Part shown: in pieces, positions 1-6,485 of the stretch
How the letters are laid out: each line of letters begins with the position of its first letter
Position numbering within the stretch: position 1 is the first letter of the stretch
Source: Bacteroidota bacterium
Lineage (GTDB): Bacteria; Bacteroidota; Bacteroidia; B-17B0; Aurantibacillaceae
NCBI GenBank assembly: GCA_947449125.1
Contig: CANFQR010000004.1
Span: 1 to 18,720, forward strand
DNA length: 18,720 bases
Direction of reading: 5' to 3'
Notes under the pieces: model-generated
Database searches by the model: none
Told to the model about the DNA's origin: nothing
Seen by the model: only the letters and a program-made list of their open reading frames with translations
Made by a program: the position numbers and the translations under genes

Positions 1-15
1 ATTGTCCCCGTGAAT

Positions 16-147
16 TTATTTTTCATATTGTATGTCTGTCGCAGCACTTGCAGCTAACTTGTTTATACTCGCTATAAACTTTCGGTTATCTAACCGTTTA
101 AGCATGTTTGCCGAATGTTTATCTCGTTTATCAAATATATTAATTTG
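16..147 (-). other. Open in-frame extension after the recombinase stop; contains a possible 29-residue ORF
   Basis: Reading on past the TAG stop of the recombinase (148-150) in the same frame gives 43 sense codons before a TAA at 16-18. An ATG at 103-105 would open a 29-residue peptide that starts MLKRLDNRK and ends DIQYEK. The stretch uses ordinary codons and is fairly long to stay open in such AT-rich DNA. The recombinase already ends in the SPFDTL tail usual for its relatives, so a missing C-terminus is unlikely. It could be a small gene, a remnant of a longer fused protein, or chance. I recognise no family. Confidence 0.2.
61..96. repeat. Two adjacent perfect inverted repeats beside the recombinase gene
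   Basis: GTTTATA (61-67) and TATAAAC (73-79) are perfect 7-bp arms around a 5-bp centre, CTCGC. Three bases later CGGTTA (83-88) and TAACCG (91-96) form a second perfect palindrome with a 2-bp centre. GTTTATC also occurs twice at 117-123 and 126-132. The 7-5-7 layout beside a tyrosine recombinase resembles a core recombination or binding site, but that role is inference. No T-run follows on either strand, so a terminator is unlikely. Confidence 0.5.
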
Positions 148-1275
148 CTATAAGGTATCAAACGGTGATGCAATTTTTTGGATGGCTTTGTTGCTAACAT
201 GGGTATATATTTCGGTTGTTCTACTACTGCTGTGTCCTAATAATTCTTGTATGTATCTTAAGTCGGTGCCATTTTCTAATAGATGTGTGGCGTAACTGTG
301 CCTTAACCAATGCAAGGTTACAGGTTTTTTAATACCGGCTTTACTTACACTTTGTTTGAGCACAGACTGCAAACTTCTTTCATCATAAGCTTTACCTTTA
401 AGTTGCCCCTCAAATAACCAGTTTTGGGGTTTTGCTGCTTTATAATATTCGCGCAACAGTTCAAGTATTTTATTACTTAACGGAACAATTCTGTCTTTTT
501 TACCTTTTGCCTGTTTAATTATAACTAAGCCACGTTTAGAGTCTATATGCCCGGGTTTTAGGTTTAATAACTCGCCGCAACGCAAGCCACAGCTATAAAT
601 TAAACTAAGCATAGCTCTATGCTTTATATTGTTTGAGGCCGATAAAATTAATTTTACGTCTTCTTTGCTTAATACGTTTGGTAACAACTTTTCTCGTTTT
701 GGCCGGTGTATTAATTCCACGTTTATGCTTTTGTTTTGTACAACGTTAAAAAATAATTTAAGCGCATTTACCAATTGGTTTTGATAGGATGCTGATAATT
801 GTTTGGCTAAAATGTATTGGTTATTAAATGTAATTACATCTTGGTGATTTATTTCTCCCAGATTTTTTTCGGCAAAAAATTTTAAAAAAGTTTTTATGCA
901 ATCGGTGTAAGTTGAAATTGTATTTTCGCTGTAGCGCCTTGATTTTAACCAATTAATAAATTCATGTAGTTTACTTAACGTTTCGTTATTTAAACTTGCA
1001 GTAAGTGTTTGCTTGGTTGATGATTCATCAGATACACGTGTTTCGTTAATGGTTTGTTTAAAAACAACTTTTATGTGATGATGATGTAATATGTTTATTA
1101 TTTCGTTTACATTGTTATTGCTACATGGCAGTAACCATGCTTTTTGAGTGTTGCTCCATACTGGTGTAAGGGTTTGTTTAATAGTGTTGATGGTATTAAT
1201 GTTGTATTTAAATTTTAAAGCCAATTGTTCCTTGCCTTTATGCAAAAGCTTTTCAAGCTCTATACAATTTTCCAT
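148..1275 (-). CDS. Tyrosine recombinase/integrase (XerC/XerD-like)
   Basis: Site-specific DNA recombinase of the phage-integrase family, acting through a covalent 3'-phosphotyrosine intermediate. Numbered from the ATG at 1275 (375 residues), the catalytic set looks complete: R222 in CGLRCGEL, K247 in AKGKKDR, H312 and R315 in HWLRHSYATHL, H338 in LLGHSSS and nucleophile Y347 in IYTHVS. A SAM-like core-binding domain lies at about 92-180. An extra N-terminal region of about 70 residues carries a WSNTQKAWLLP motif, as I recall from other Bacteroidota integrases. The frame is open back to 1359, but the recA terminator lies in that part, so 1275 is preferred. The insert typical of integron integrases is not apparent. 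It could be a chromosomal Xer-like protein or an orphan mobile-element integrase; no element boundaries are visible. Confidence 0.9.
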   Translation of the reverse strand: MENCIELEKLLHKGKEQLALKFKYNINTINTIKQTLTPVWSNTQKAWLLPCSNNNVNEIINILHHHHIKVVFKQTINETRVSDESSTKQTLTASLNNETLSKLHEFINWLKSRRYSENTISTYTDCIKTFLKFFAEKNLGEINHQDVITFNNQYILAKQLSASYQNQLVNALKLFFNVVQNKSINVELIHRPKREKLLPNVLSKEDVKLILSASNNIKHRAMLSLIYSCGLRCGELLNLKPGHIDSKRGLVIIKQAKGKKDRIVPLSNKILELLREYYKAAKPQNWLFEGQLKGKAYDERSLQSVLKQSVSKAGIKKPVTLHWLRHSYATHLLENGTDLRYIQELLGHSSSRTTEIYTHVSNKAIQKIASPFDTL

Positions 1276-1304
1276 AATATTAGTTAAGGGTAAATAAATG
1301 GTAT

Positions 1305-1340
1305 AAATAAAAAGCCGCCCAAAAATTTTTAAGCGGCTTA
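1305..1340 (-). terminator. Rho-independent terminator of recA
   Basis: On the minus strand AAGCCGC (1339-1333) pairs perfectly with GCGGCTT (1318-1312), followed at once by a T-rich tail. The 14-nt loop contains AAAAATTTTT, which could fold further. It begins about 25 bases after the recA stop, so recA is probably transcribed apart from the recombinase. The other strand has no T-run after the stem, so it works in one direction only. Confidence 0.85.
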
Positions 1341-1364
1341 TTAAACAAATCTCTAACAAAAAAA

Positions 1365-2420
1365 TTATTCTGTTGGCGCAGCTTCTTCGGCTAAAACGGC
1401 TTTAATTTTATTTTCTATTTCTTCTGCTAAATCGGGGTTTTCTGCAAATAATGTTTTTACGGCATCGCGTCCCTGTCCTAATTTGGTATCATCGTAACTA
1501 AACCATGAGCCTGCTTTTTTAATGATGTTTTTTTCTACACCAATATCAATTATTTCTCCAACTTTACTTACACCCTCACCAAAAATAATGTCAAACTCGG
1601 CTGTACGGAAAGGCGGCGCTAATTTGTTTTTAATAACTTTAACGCGGGCGCGGTTTCCGGTTACGTTGTCGCCATCTTTTAACTGACTAATTCTTCTAAT
1701 GTCTAAACGTACAGAGGCATAAAATTTAAGTGCATTACCACCGGTAGTTGTTTCAGGATTACCAAACATAATTCCGATTTTTTCGCGCAACTGGTTAATA
1801 AAGATGCAGCAGCAACCTGTTTTATTAATAGTGCCCGTTAATTTACGTAGTGCCTGGCTCATTAAACGCGCTTGCAAACCCATACGACTGTCTCCCATTT
1901 CGCCTTCTATTTCGGCTTTTGGCGTAAGTGCGGCAACCGAGTCTACAACAACTAAATCTACAGCGCCGCTACGAATTAAATTATCAGCTATTTCTAAGGC
2001 TTGTTCGCCATTATCTGGCTGAGATATTAAAAGGCTTCCGGTATCTACGCCTAATTTTTCGGCATATAATCTGTCAAAAGCATGCTCCGCATCAATAAAG
2101 GCAGCAATGCCTCCTGATTTTTGAACACTTGCAATGGCGTGAATGGCCAAGGTTGTTTTACCTGATGATTCAGGACCATAAATTTCTACAATACGGCCTT
2201 TTGGTAAGCCCCCAATTCCAAGCGCAATGTCTAAACCTAAAGAACCGGTTGATATGGCTTCTATAGCTTCAATTTTGCTGTCGCCCAATTTCATGATGGT
2301 ACCTTTACCGTAGGTTTTTTCTAACTTATCTAAAGTTAATTGAAGCGCTTTTAATTTTTCGGCATTAACAGCTTTTTTATCTGTTGTTTCCATTACGTCT
2401 TCTGCATTTTTTTTTGCCAT
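1365..2420 (-). CDS. recA: Recombinase A (RecA)
   Basis: ATP-dependent strand-exchange protein that forms filaments on single-stranded DNA for homologous recombination and repair. The 351 residues match the usual RecA length. The core starts at about residue 21 ([20 protein letters not shown]). The Walker A motif GPESSGKT is at 82-89 and the Walker B strand LVVVD at about 156-160. Loop L1 lies around [10 protein letters not shown], and loop L2 is in [13 protein letters not shown]. The tail is rich in alanine and glutamate, as usual. Three cysteines in a row (203-205) precede [11 protein letters not shown]. The gene has its own leader and a strong terminator, so it is probably monocistronic. 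The ATG at 2420 gives the usual lysine-rich N-terminus; a second Met at residue 10 is a less likely start. Confidence 0.98.
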   Translation of the reverse strand: MAKKNAEDVMETTDKKAVNAEKLKALQLTLDKLEKTYGKGTIMKLGDSKIEAIEAISTGSLGLDIALGIGGLPKGRIVEIYGPESSGKTTLAIHAIASVQKSGGIAAFIDAEHAFDRLYAEKLGVDTGSLLISQPDNGEQALEIADNLIRSGAVDLVVVDSVAALTPKAEIEGEMGDSRMGLQARLMSQALRKLTGTINKTGCCCIFINQLREKIGIMFGNPETTTGGNALKFYASVRLDIRRISQLKDGDNVTGNRARVKVIKNKLAPPFRTAEFDIIFGEGVSKVGEIIDIGVEKNIIKKAGSWFSYDDTKLGQGRDAVKTLFAENPDLAEEIENKIKAVLAEEAAPTE

Positions 2421-2511
2421 GATATATACTGTTTTATTGATTACGTGTTTATTAAAGTTTGTAGTTACTCGTTTTTACTTTTCTTTTTTGCACTGTTTCA
2501 AACTTACATCA

Positions 2512-2519
2512 CAAAGGTA
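2512..2519 (-). promoter_or_regulatory. Candidate recA promoter, -7 box TACCTTTG
   Basis: TACCTTTG on the minus strand matches the Bacteroidota -7 consensus TAnnTTTG. Transcription would begin near 2505 and leave a leader of about 85 nt before the recA ATG. No clear TTG -33 box lies 19-21 bases upstream; that position falls inside a small palindrome. The box match is seen in the sequence and promoter activity is inferred. Confidence 0.5.
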
Positions 2520-2530
2520 TAGGCAATTTG

Positions 2531-2546
2531 TAGCATTATCTTGCTA
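2531..2546. promoter_or_regulatory. Small palindrome over the expected -33 region of recA
   Basis: TAGCA (2531-2535) and TGCTA (2542-2546) are perfect 5-bp arms around a 6-bp centre. The 16-bp site lies 11 bases upstream of the candidate -7 box and covers the place expected for a -33 element. A repressor such as an SOS regulator could bind there. This is inference from position only; the arms are short and could be chance. Confidence 0.25.
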
Positions 2547-2683
2547 TGAATTGTAGTATTTAAAAAATTGTTTGAAATTCCTTTACTGTTGAGGCTTTCA
2601 GAGAAATTTGAACCGCTTTGTTTAAATTTTTTTATGGAGGTTTATGGTATGTAAAAATACTTTTTTCTAAAACTTAACCTAAT

Positions 2684-3025
2684 TTATCCACCCGCTTTTT
2701 TGGCTTTGTATCCTTCTTTGGTAAGTAATAAAATTATTTTTTCGCGATGGTCGCCCTGAATTAAAATTTCGCCTTCTTTTACAGTTCCACCTACACCACA
2801 TTTTTGTTTGAGTAACTTTCCGAGAGCTTCTACATCTTCATTTTTTCCAACAAAGCCTGTAACTCTGCTTAAAAGTTTTCCGCCACCAAGTCTGTCTAAA
2901 TATACTTTTAAATGTTGTTGTTCGGGCTTTAACGTATCCGCTTCTGTAGTGTATTCCTCCTCAAACTTAAAATCAGGATTGGTAGAATACACAACATTAA
3001 TTCTGTTTTTGTCTTTTTTGCTCAT
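2684..3025 (-). CDS. SUI1/eIF1-like translation factor (YciH family)
   Basis: A 113-residue bacterial homologue of eukaryotic eIF1, expected to bind the small ribosomal subunit and influence start-site or initiator selection. The SUI1 fold covers about residues 37-110: LKVYLDRLGGGKLLSRVTGFVG, then GKLLKQKCGVGGTVKEGEILIQGDHREKI and a glycine-rich end. The first 36 residues are a polar tail with VVYSTNPDF, as in other Bacteroidota members. The ATG overlaps the stop of the upstream TPR gene by ATGA, which suggests translational coupling. No convincing terminator follows. The family assignment is firm; the cellular role is less well known than for eIF1. Confidence 0.93.
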   Translation of the reverse strand: MSKKDKNRINVVYSTNPDFKFEEEYTTEADTLKPEQQHLKVYLDRLGGGKLLSRVTGFVGKNEDVEALGKLLKQKCGVGGTVKEGEILIQGDHREKIILLLTKEGYKAKKAGG

Positions 3026-4110
3026 CGTTTGTTTTTAAATATAAAAATGCCACAGCCAAGCGTAACAAGTATCAATAAATTAAAATATAAAACCGGAAAT
3101 TTATTTTCGTTAATTAGTTCGTTTTCTTTTAGTGCTGTGTTATCAAAAAATTGGACGTTTGTGTTTTCACTGGCTCTTGTTAAACTGTCTTGCAGCAAAT
3201 AATGTTGTTTCAAATAATGGTATGCTTTTTCGTAATCTTTAATTAATTCGTAATAGGCTGCGTAAGTTTTATGCGCTTCTATATTTGCAGCCAGATAATT
3301 AAATTTTAAAATGATACTATCTGCTATTAGTAAATTTTCTAATGCTTGCGCTGCCTGGTTTTTTTTAATATAGGCCATGGCAATGTTTAAATAACTATCG
3401 GCCATTTCCATGTCGTTGTCCATTAAATATTTTAATTTAATAGAGTTTTGACTACTGGCAATTGCGGCATCAAACTCATTTTTTAATGTATATATAACGG
3501 CCAGATTGTTTAAGCAAGTAGCCTGTAAATGGTAGTCGTTTCTTTTTTTAGAGTTTTTTAAAACCAAATTAAAATACTGTTCTGCCGCAGTTAGGTTATT
3601 TAATTCGGTATTTAAAACACCCAGGTTTAATAGGCAATTGTCGGTTTGCAGCGGCTCATTCAACGCGCTGTGAATTTCTAAAGCATTTAAATAAGCGAGT
3701 TCGGCAAGTTTATAATTTTTTAAATCAACATAACAGTTTCCAAGGTTGGTTTGGCTGAGAGCAATACCTTTTTTGTCGTTGTTTTTTAGTCTTAGATTTA
3801 ATGCCTGTTTATGATAAAGTAAAGCTGAATTTAAATCTCCTTTTTTATAATACAATATGCCTAATAAATTATTTGCCTTAGCCACATAATAATCAATCTT
3901 TGTTTTGTTGGCAATTTCTTCTGCCTGCTTAGCACACTGATAACTGTATTGTGCATTTAAATTTCTTGAAGAAAAACCCTGGTTGTAAAATAAATTTACT
4001 TTGTCGGTATCGTGAGCTAATTTTAGAGCTTCTGCACTTAACGAGTCAAAATCTTGACTGTAAATGTTTAATAAATTAAGTAAAAAATAAACCGAAATTA
4101 TATGTTTCAC
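3022..4110 (-). CDS. Exported TPR protein with C-terminal membrane anchor
   Basis: This 362-residue protein starts with a signal peptide (MKHIISVYFLLNLLNIYSQ) at a GTG codon. About five or six tetratricopeptide repeats follow at roughly residues 55-310, for example ANNLLGILYYKKGDLNSALL and LSQTNLGNCYVDLKNYKLAE. One membrane helix at about 337-357 ends in FKNKR. The TPR array should sit outside the cytoplasmic membrane and bind protein partners. This is the sensor half of the TPR-membrane histidine kinases and LuxR-type regulators common in Bacteroidota, but no kinase or DNA-binding domain follows. The frame simply ends after the anchor and overlaps the SUI1-family gene by four bases. It may be a naturally short form or a truncated sensor; the ligand is unknown. 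Confidence 0.85.
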   Translation of the reverse strand: MKHIISVYFLLNLLNIYSQDFDSLSAEALKLAHDTDKVNLFYNQGFSSRNLNAQYSYQCAKQAEEIANKTKIDYYVAKANNLLGILYYKKGDLNSALLYHKQALNLRLKNNDKKGIALSQTNLGNCYVDLKNYKLAELAYLNALEIHSALNEPLQTDNCLLNLGVLNTELNNLTAAEQYFNLVLKNSKKRNDYHLQATCLNNLAVIYTLKNEFDAAIASSQNSIKLKYLMDNDMEMADSYLNIAMAYIKKNQAAQALENLLIADSIILKFNYLAANIEAHKTYAAYYELIKDYEKAYHYLKQHYLLQDSLTRASENTNVQFFDNTALKENELINENKFPVLYFNLLILVTLGCGIFIFKNKR

Positions 4111-4117
4111 AATAATT

Positions 4118-4125
4118 CAAATATA
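4118..4125 (-). promoter_or_regulatory. Candidate promoter -7 box TATATTTG for the TPR-SUI1 pair
   Basis: TATATTTG on the minus strand fits TAnnTTTG and lies only seven bases before the GTG start at 4110, so the mRNA would have almost no leader. The divergent gap to the M61 gene is just 39 bp, so both promoters must be packed there or reach into the neighbouring gene. No -33 TTG is obvious. Confidence 0.35.
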
Positions 4126-4149
4126 TACATTTATAACTAAAATTTAAGT

Positions 4150-5877
4150 ATGATTAAGTATTTGATGTACCAAAAAAATCCGGCGTCGCATTATGTTTAC
4201 ATAGATATGTTTATTGAGTCTGTTACCCAGGATTCCTTGCAATTGCAGCTTCCGGCATGGCGCCCCGGCAGGTATGAGTTAGGAAATTTTGCTAAAAACA
4301 TTAAGCGTGTAGATGTTTACGGCGAGGGAAACCAAACATTGAGTTATGTAAAATTAACTAAAGATTTGTGGGAGGTTAATACCAAAGGGCACGCATCGGT
4401 AAAAGTAACCTATAGTTATTATGCGGCCGAATTAAATGCGGGTGCCTGTTTTGCCGATACATCTCAACTTTATATTAATCCAATACATTGTTGCATGTAT
4501 GTGCCAGGCAGAATGGAGGAGGAACATAGAATAGAATTAACAGTGCCCGAGGGTTATCAAATTGTTTGTTCATTAAACAAACAAGCAAACACCTTAATAG
4601 CCAATAATTACCATGAGTTAGTTGACTCACCCTTTGTTGCTTCAGAAAATATTCAGAGCGATTTTTATGAGGTTGACGATATTAAATTTCATTTACATTT
4701 TATTGGAGAGTGCAGGCCCGATTTTAATCAGCTTAAAAAACATTTTTCGGCATTTACCAAAAAGCAACTTCAATTTTGGAATAAGTTTACAACCGATAGT
4801 TATCATTTTATTTTTCAGGTATTACCGTTTAAGTTTTATCACGGTGTAGAGCATGTAAAAAACACGGTAATTGCCATTGGGCCGGGTTATGCCATAAATT
4901 CAGGAACTACTTACGAAGATGTTTTAGGCGTTAGTAGTCACGAATTATTTCATTCATGGAACATTAAAACCATTCGTCCTGCAGAAATGTTACCGTATGA
5001 TTATACAAAAGAAAATTATGCTAAAACAGGTTATGTTTACGAAGGTTTTACAACCTATTACGGCGATAAGTTATTATACAGTAGCGATGTGTTTTCTTTG
5101 GAACAATATTTTGAAACATTGCAAGAAAGGTTAACTAAACATTTTCATAATTATGGTCGCTATAATTTAAGCGTGGCCGACAGCAGCTGGGAAACTTGGC
5201 TGGATGGTTATGTGCCCGGCGCACCTTACCGAAAAACCAATATTTATGACGAGGGTAGTTTAATTGCTTTTATGCTTGACGTAAAAATTTTAAAAGCTAC
5301 TGGTAATAAAAAATCTTTACGCGATGTGTGTGTGTTGCTATTTGAACACTATGGTAAAACTAATAGTGGTTATACCGAGCAAACAATAATTGATTTGGTT
5401 AATAAAATAAGCGGCGAAGATTTTACAGACTTTTTTAAAAAATTTGTTTATTCTCCACAAGATTTTGAAACCGAATTGGTGGATTGTTTTAATTATTTGG
5501 GACTAGAGTTTATAAAACAAGCAAATAAAAACGAATGTGAACACACGTATGGTTTTAAAGTAACAGATCAAGTTCAAAATACCAAAGTAACTCTGGTTGC
5601 GCCTTATTCTCCGGCATGGAAAGCGGGTCTATTTGCAGGCGATGAAATTATTGCAGTAAACGGTATAGCACTAAAAAATAATTTAAATAACTGGCTGACC
5701 TATTTTGCAACAGATACAGAAATTAAACTTACCGTAAATTCGGCCGAGCAATTAAAAACAATAGTATTGCAAAAAGATAAAAAAAATCAAACTTATTTTT
5801 TTAACCCGATGTTACAAGTAAACAAATCGGCTTTTCCTAAACACAAAGAAAACTTTGAGGCTTGGAAAGAACTGTAA
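4150..5877 (+). CDS. M61-family metallopeptidase with PDZ domain
   Basis: Zinc aminopeptidase of the M61 (glycyl aminopeptidase) family, 575 residues. The N-terminal beta domain at about 1-170 begins at once with IKYLMYQKNPASHYVYIDM, which supports this start. The zinc site is HELFH at 264-268 in HELFHSWNIKTIRP, with E298 in YEGFTTYYG as the third ligand. A PDZ-like domain at about 475-550 contains APYSPAWKAGLFAGDEI. No signal peptide is visible, so it is probably cytoplasmic. Next come a small membrane protein and a peptide transporter on the same strand, which would fit digestion of imported peptides; that link is inference. The gap to the next gene is 82 bases with no clear terminator. Substrate preference cannot be read from the sequence. 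Confidence 0.93.
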   Translation: MIKYLMYQKNPASHYVYIDMFIESVTQDSLQLQLPAWRPGRYELGNFAKNIKRVDVYGEGNQTLSYVKLTKDLWEVNTKGHASVKVTYSYYAAELNAGACFADTSQLYINPIHCCMYVPGRMEEEHRIELTVPEGYQIVCSLNKQANTLIANNYHELVDSPFVASENIQSDFYEVDDIKFHLHFIGECRPDFNQLKKHFSAFTKKQLQFWNKFTTDSYHFIFQVLPFKFYHGVEHVKNTVIAIGPGYAINSGTTYEDVLGVSSHELFHSWNIKTIRPAEMLPYDYTKENYAKTGYVYEGFTTYYGDKLLYSSDVFSLEQYFETLQERLTKHFHNYGRYNLSVADSSWETWLDGYVPGAPYRKTNIYDEGSLIAFMLDVKILKATGNKKSLRDVCVLLFEHYGKTNSGYTEQTIIDLVNKISGEDFTDFFKKFVYSPQDFETELVDCFNYLGLEFIKQANKNECEHTYGFKVTDQVQNTKVTLVAPYSPAWKAGLFAGDEIIAVNGIALKNNLNNWLTYFATDTEIKLTVNSAEQLKTIVLQKDKKNQTYFFNPMLQVNKSAFPKHKENFEAWKEL

Positions 5878-5904
5878 TTAATTGTAACTAATACCAGATT
5901 GATA

Positions 5905-5934
5905 ATTAGCATTTCATTTTTTTTATTAGCATTT
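5905..5934 (+). repeat. Direct repeat ATTAGCATTT with 20-bp period
   Basis: ATTAGCATTT occurs at 5905-5914 and again at 5925-5934, exactly 20 bases apart (about two helical turns), upstream of the membrane-protein gene. The spacing would suit two binding sites for one regulator. ATTAGCATT also occurs inside the gene at 6035-6043, so the word may be common in this AT-rich DNA. Confidence 0.3.
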
Positions 5935-5959
5935 TTACTTTTATTATAAAAATATAACC

Positions 5960-6469
5960 ATGGAAAACACGACAGATATTCAACAGCAAACAGATAATTT
6001 TGCACATCAAGAAAGACCTGAATTTTTAAAAATAATTAGCATTCTGTCTTTTGTAGCTTGCGGTTTAATGATTTTGGTTTACACAATTGGTTCTGCAACT
6101 TTGGGTATAAGCGCCGAGACTATTTCCGGTGTTTGGGATAAAGTTCTTGAAACCCAGCCGCAGCTGGAAAACGTAGACCCTGTGCAGTTTTTTCGCGAAG
6201 TGGGTAAATTATGCGTTTATAATTTAATCGCAAACATAGCTTCATTAGTGGGTGTTATTTTAATGTGGCGTTTAAATAAAATAGGGTTTTATATTTATGT
6301 AGTAGCCGAACTCATAACTAATTTTTTAAGTTTAAACCTTGGCCTTGCGCCATCAGAAACTCAAACCTATGGATCAATAATATTTTCGGTTTTAATTGAT
6401 ATGGTATTTATAATTATGTATGCGGTAAATTTAAAACACATGCATTCATCAAACTCAGTAAAGTCTTAA
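5960..6469 (+). CDS. Small four-helix membrane protein of unknown function
   Basis: I do not recognise this 169-residue protein. A polar, glutamine-rich N-terminus of about 20 residues precedes four likely membrane helices at about 25-48, 83-103, 109-130 and 137-158. The loop between helices 1 and 2 is the only sizeable soluble part (GVWDKVLETQPQLENVDPVQ) and could be a short amphipathic segment. No catalytic motif or conserved cysteine pair is visible. The gene ends 16 bases before the POT transporter and is probably cotranscribed with it, so it may be an accessory membrane protein. The ATG at 5960 gives a sensible soluble N-terminus. Confidence 0.8.
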   Translation: MENTTDIQQQTDNFAHQERPEFLKIISILSFVACGLMILVYTIGSATLGISAETISGVWDKVLETQPQLENVDPVQFFREVGKLCVYNLIANIASLVGVILMWRLNKIGFYIYVVAELITNFLSLNLGLAPSETQTYGSIIFSVLIDMVFIIMYAVNLKHMHSSNSVKS

Positions 6470-6485
6470 TATAAAATTTATCTAT

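Noticed and set aside
32..295. Plus-strand open frame of 87 codons opposite the recombinase end
   Set aside because: It overlaps the recombinase antisense, has a composition unlike a real protein, and shows no recognisable domain.
1069..1090. GATGAT-type short repeat encoding four histidines in the recombinase
   Set aside because: It is a simple codon run inside a coding sequence, with no flanking repeat structure.
148..1275. Integron integrase with a cassette array
   Set aside because: No attC-like series of sites or small cassette genes is visible, and the insert typical of integron integrases is not apparent.
1804..2022. Plus-strand open frame antisense to recA
   Set aside because: It is a shadow of the strongly conserved recA code.
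2631..2647. TTTATGGAGG followed by TTTATGG, with an ATG and an AGG resembling a ribosome site
   Set aside because: The plus-strand frame from the first ATG is only six codons long, and no gene follows in that direction.
5793..6005. Minus-strand open frame of 70 codons spanning the M61 end and the next gap
   Set aside because: It runs antisense to M61 and into the start of the membrane-protein gene, with no coding signal.
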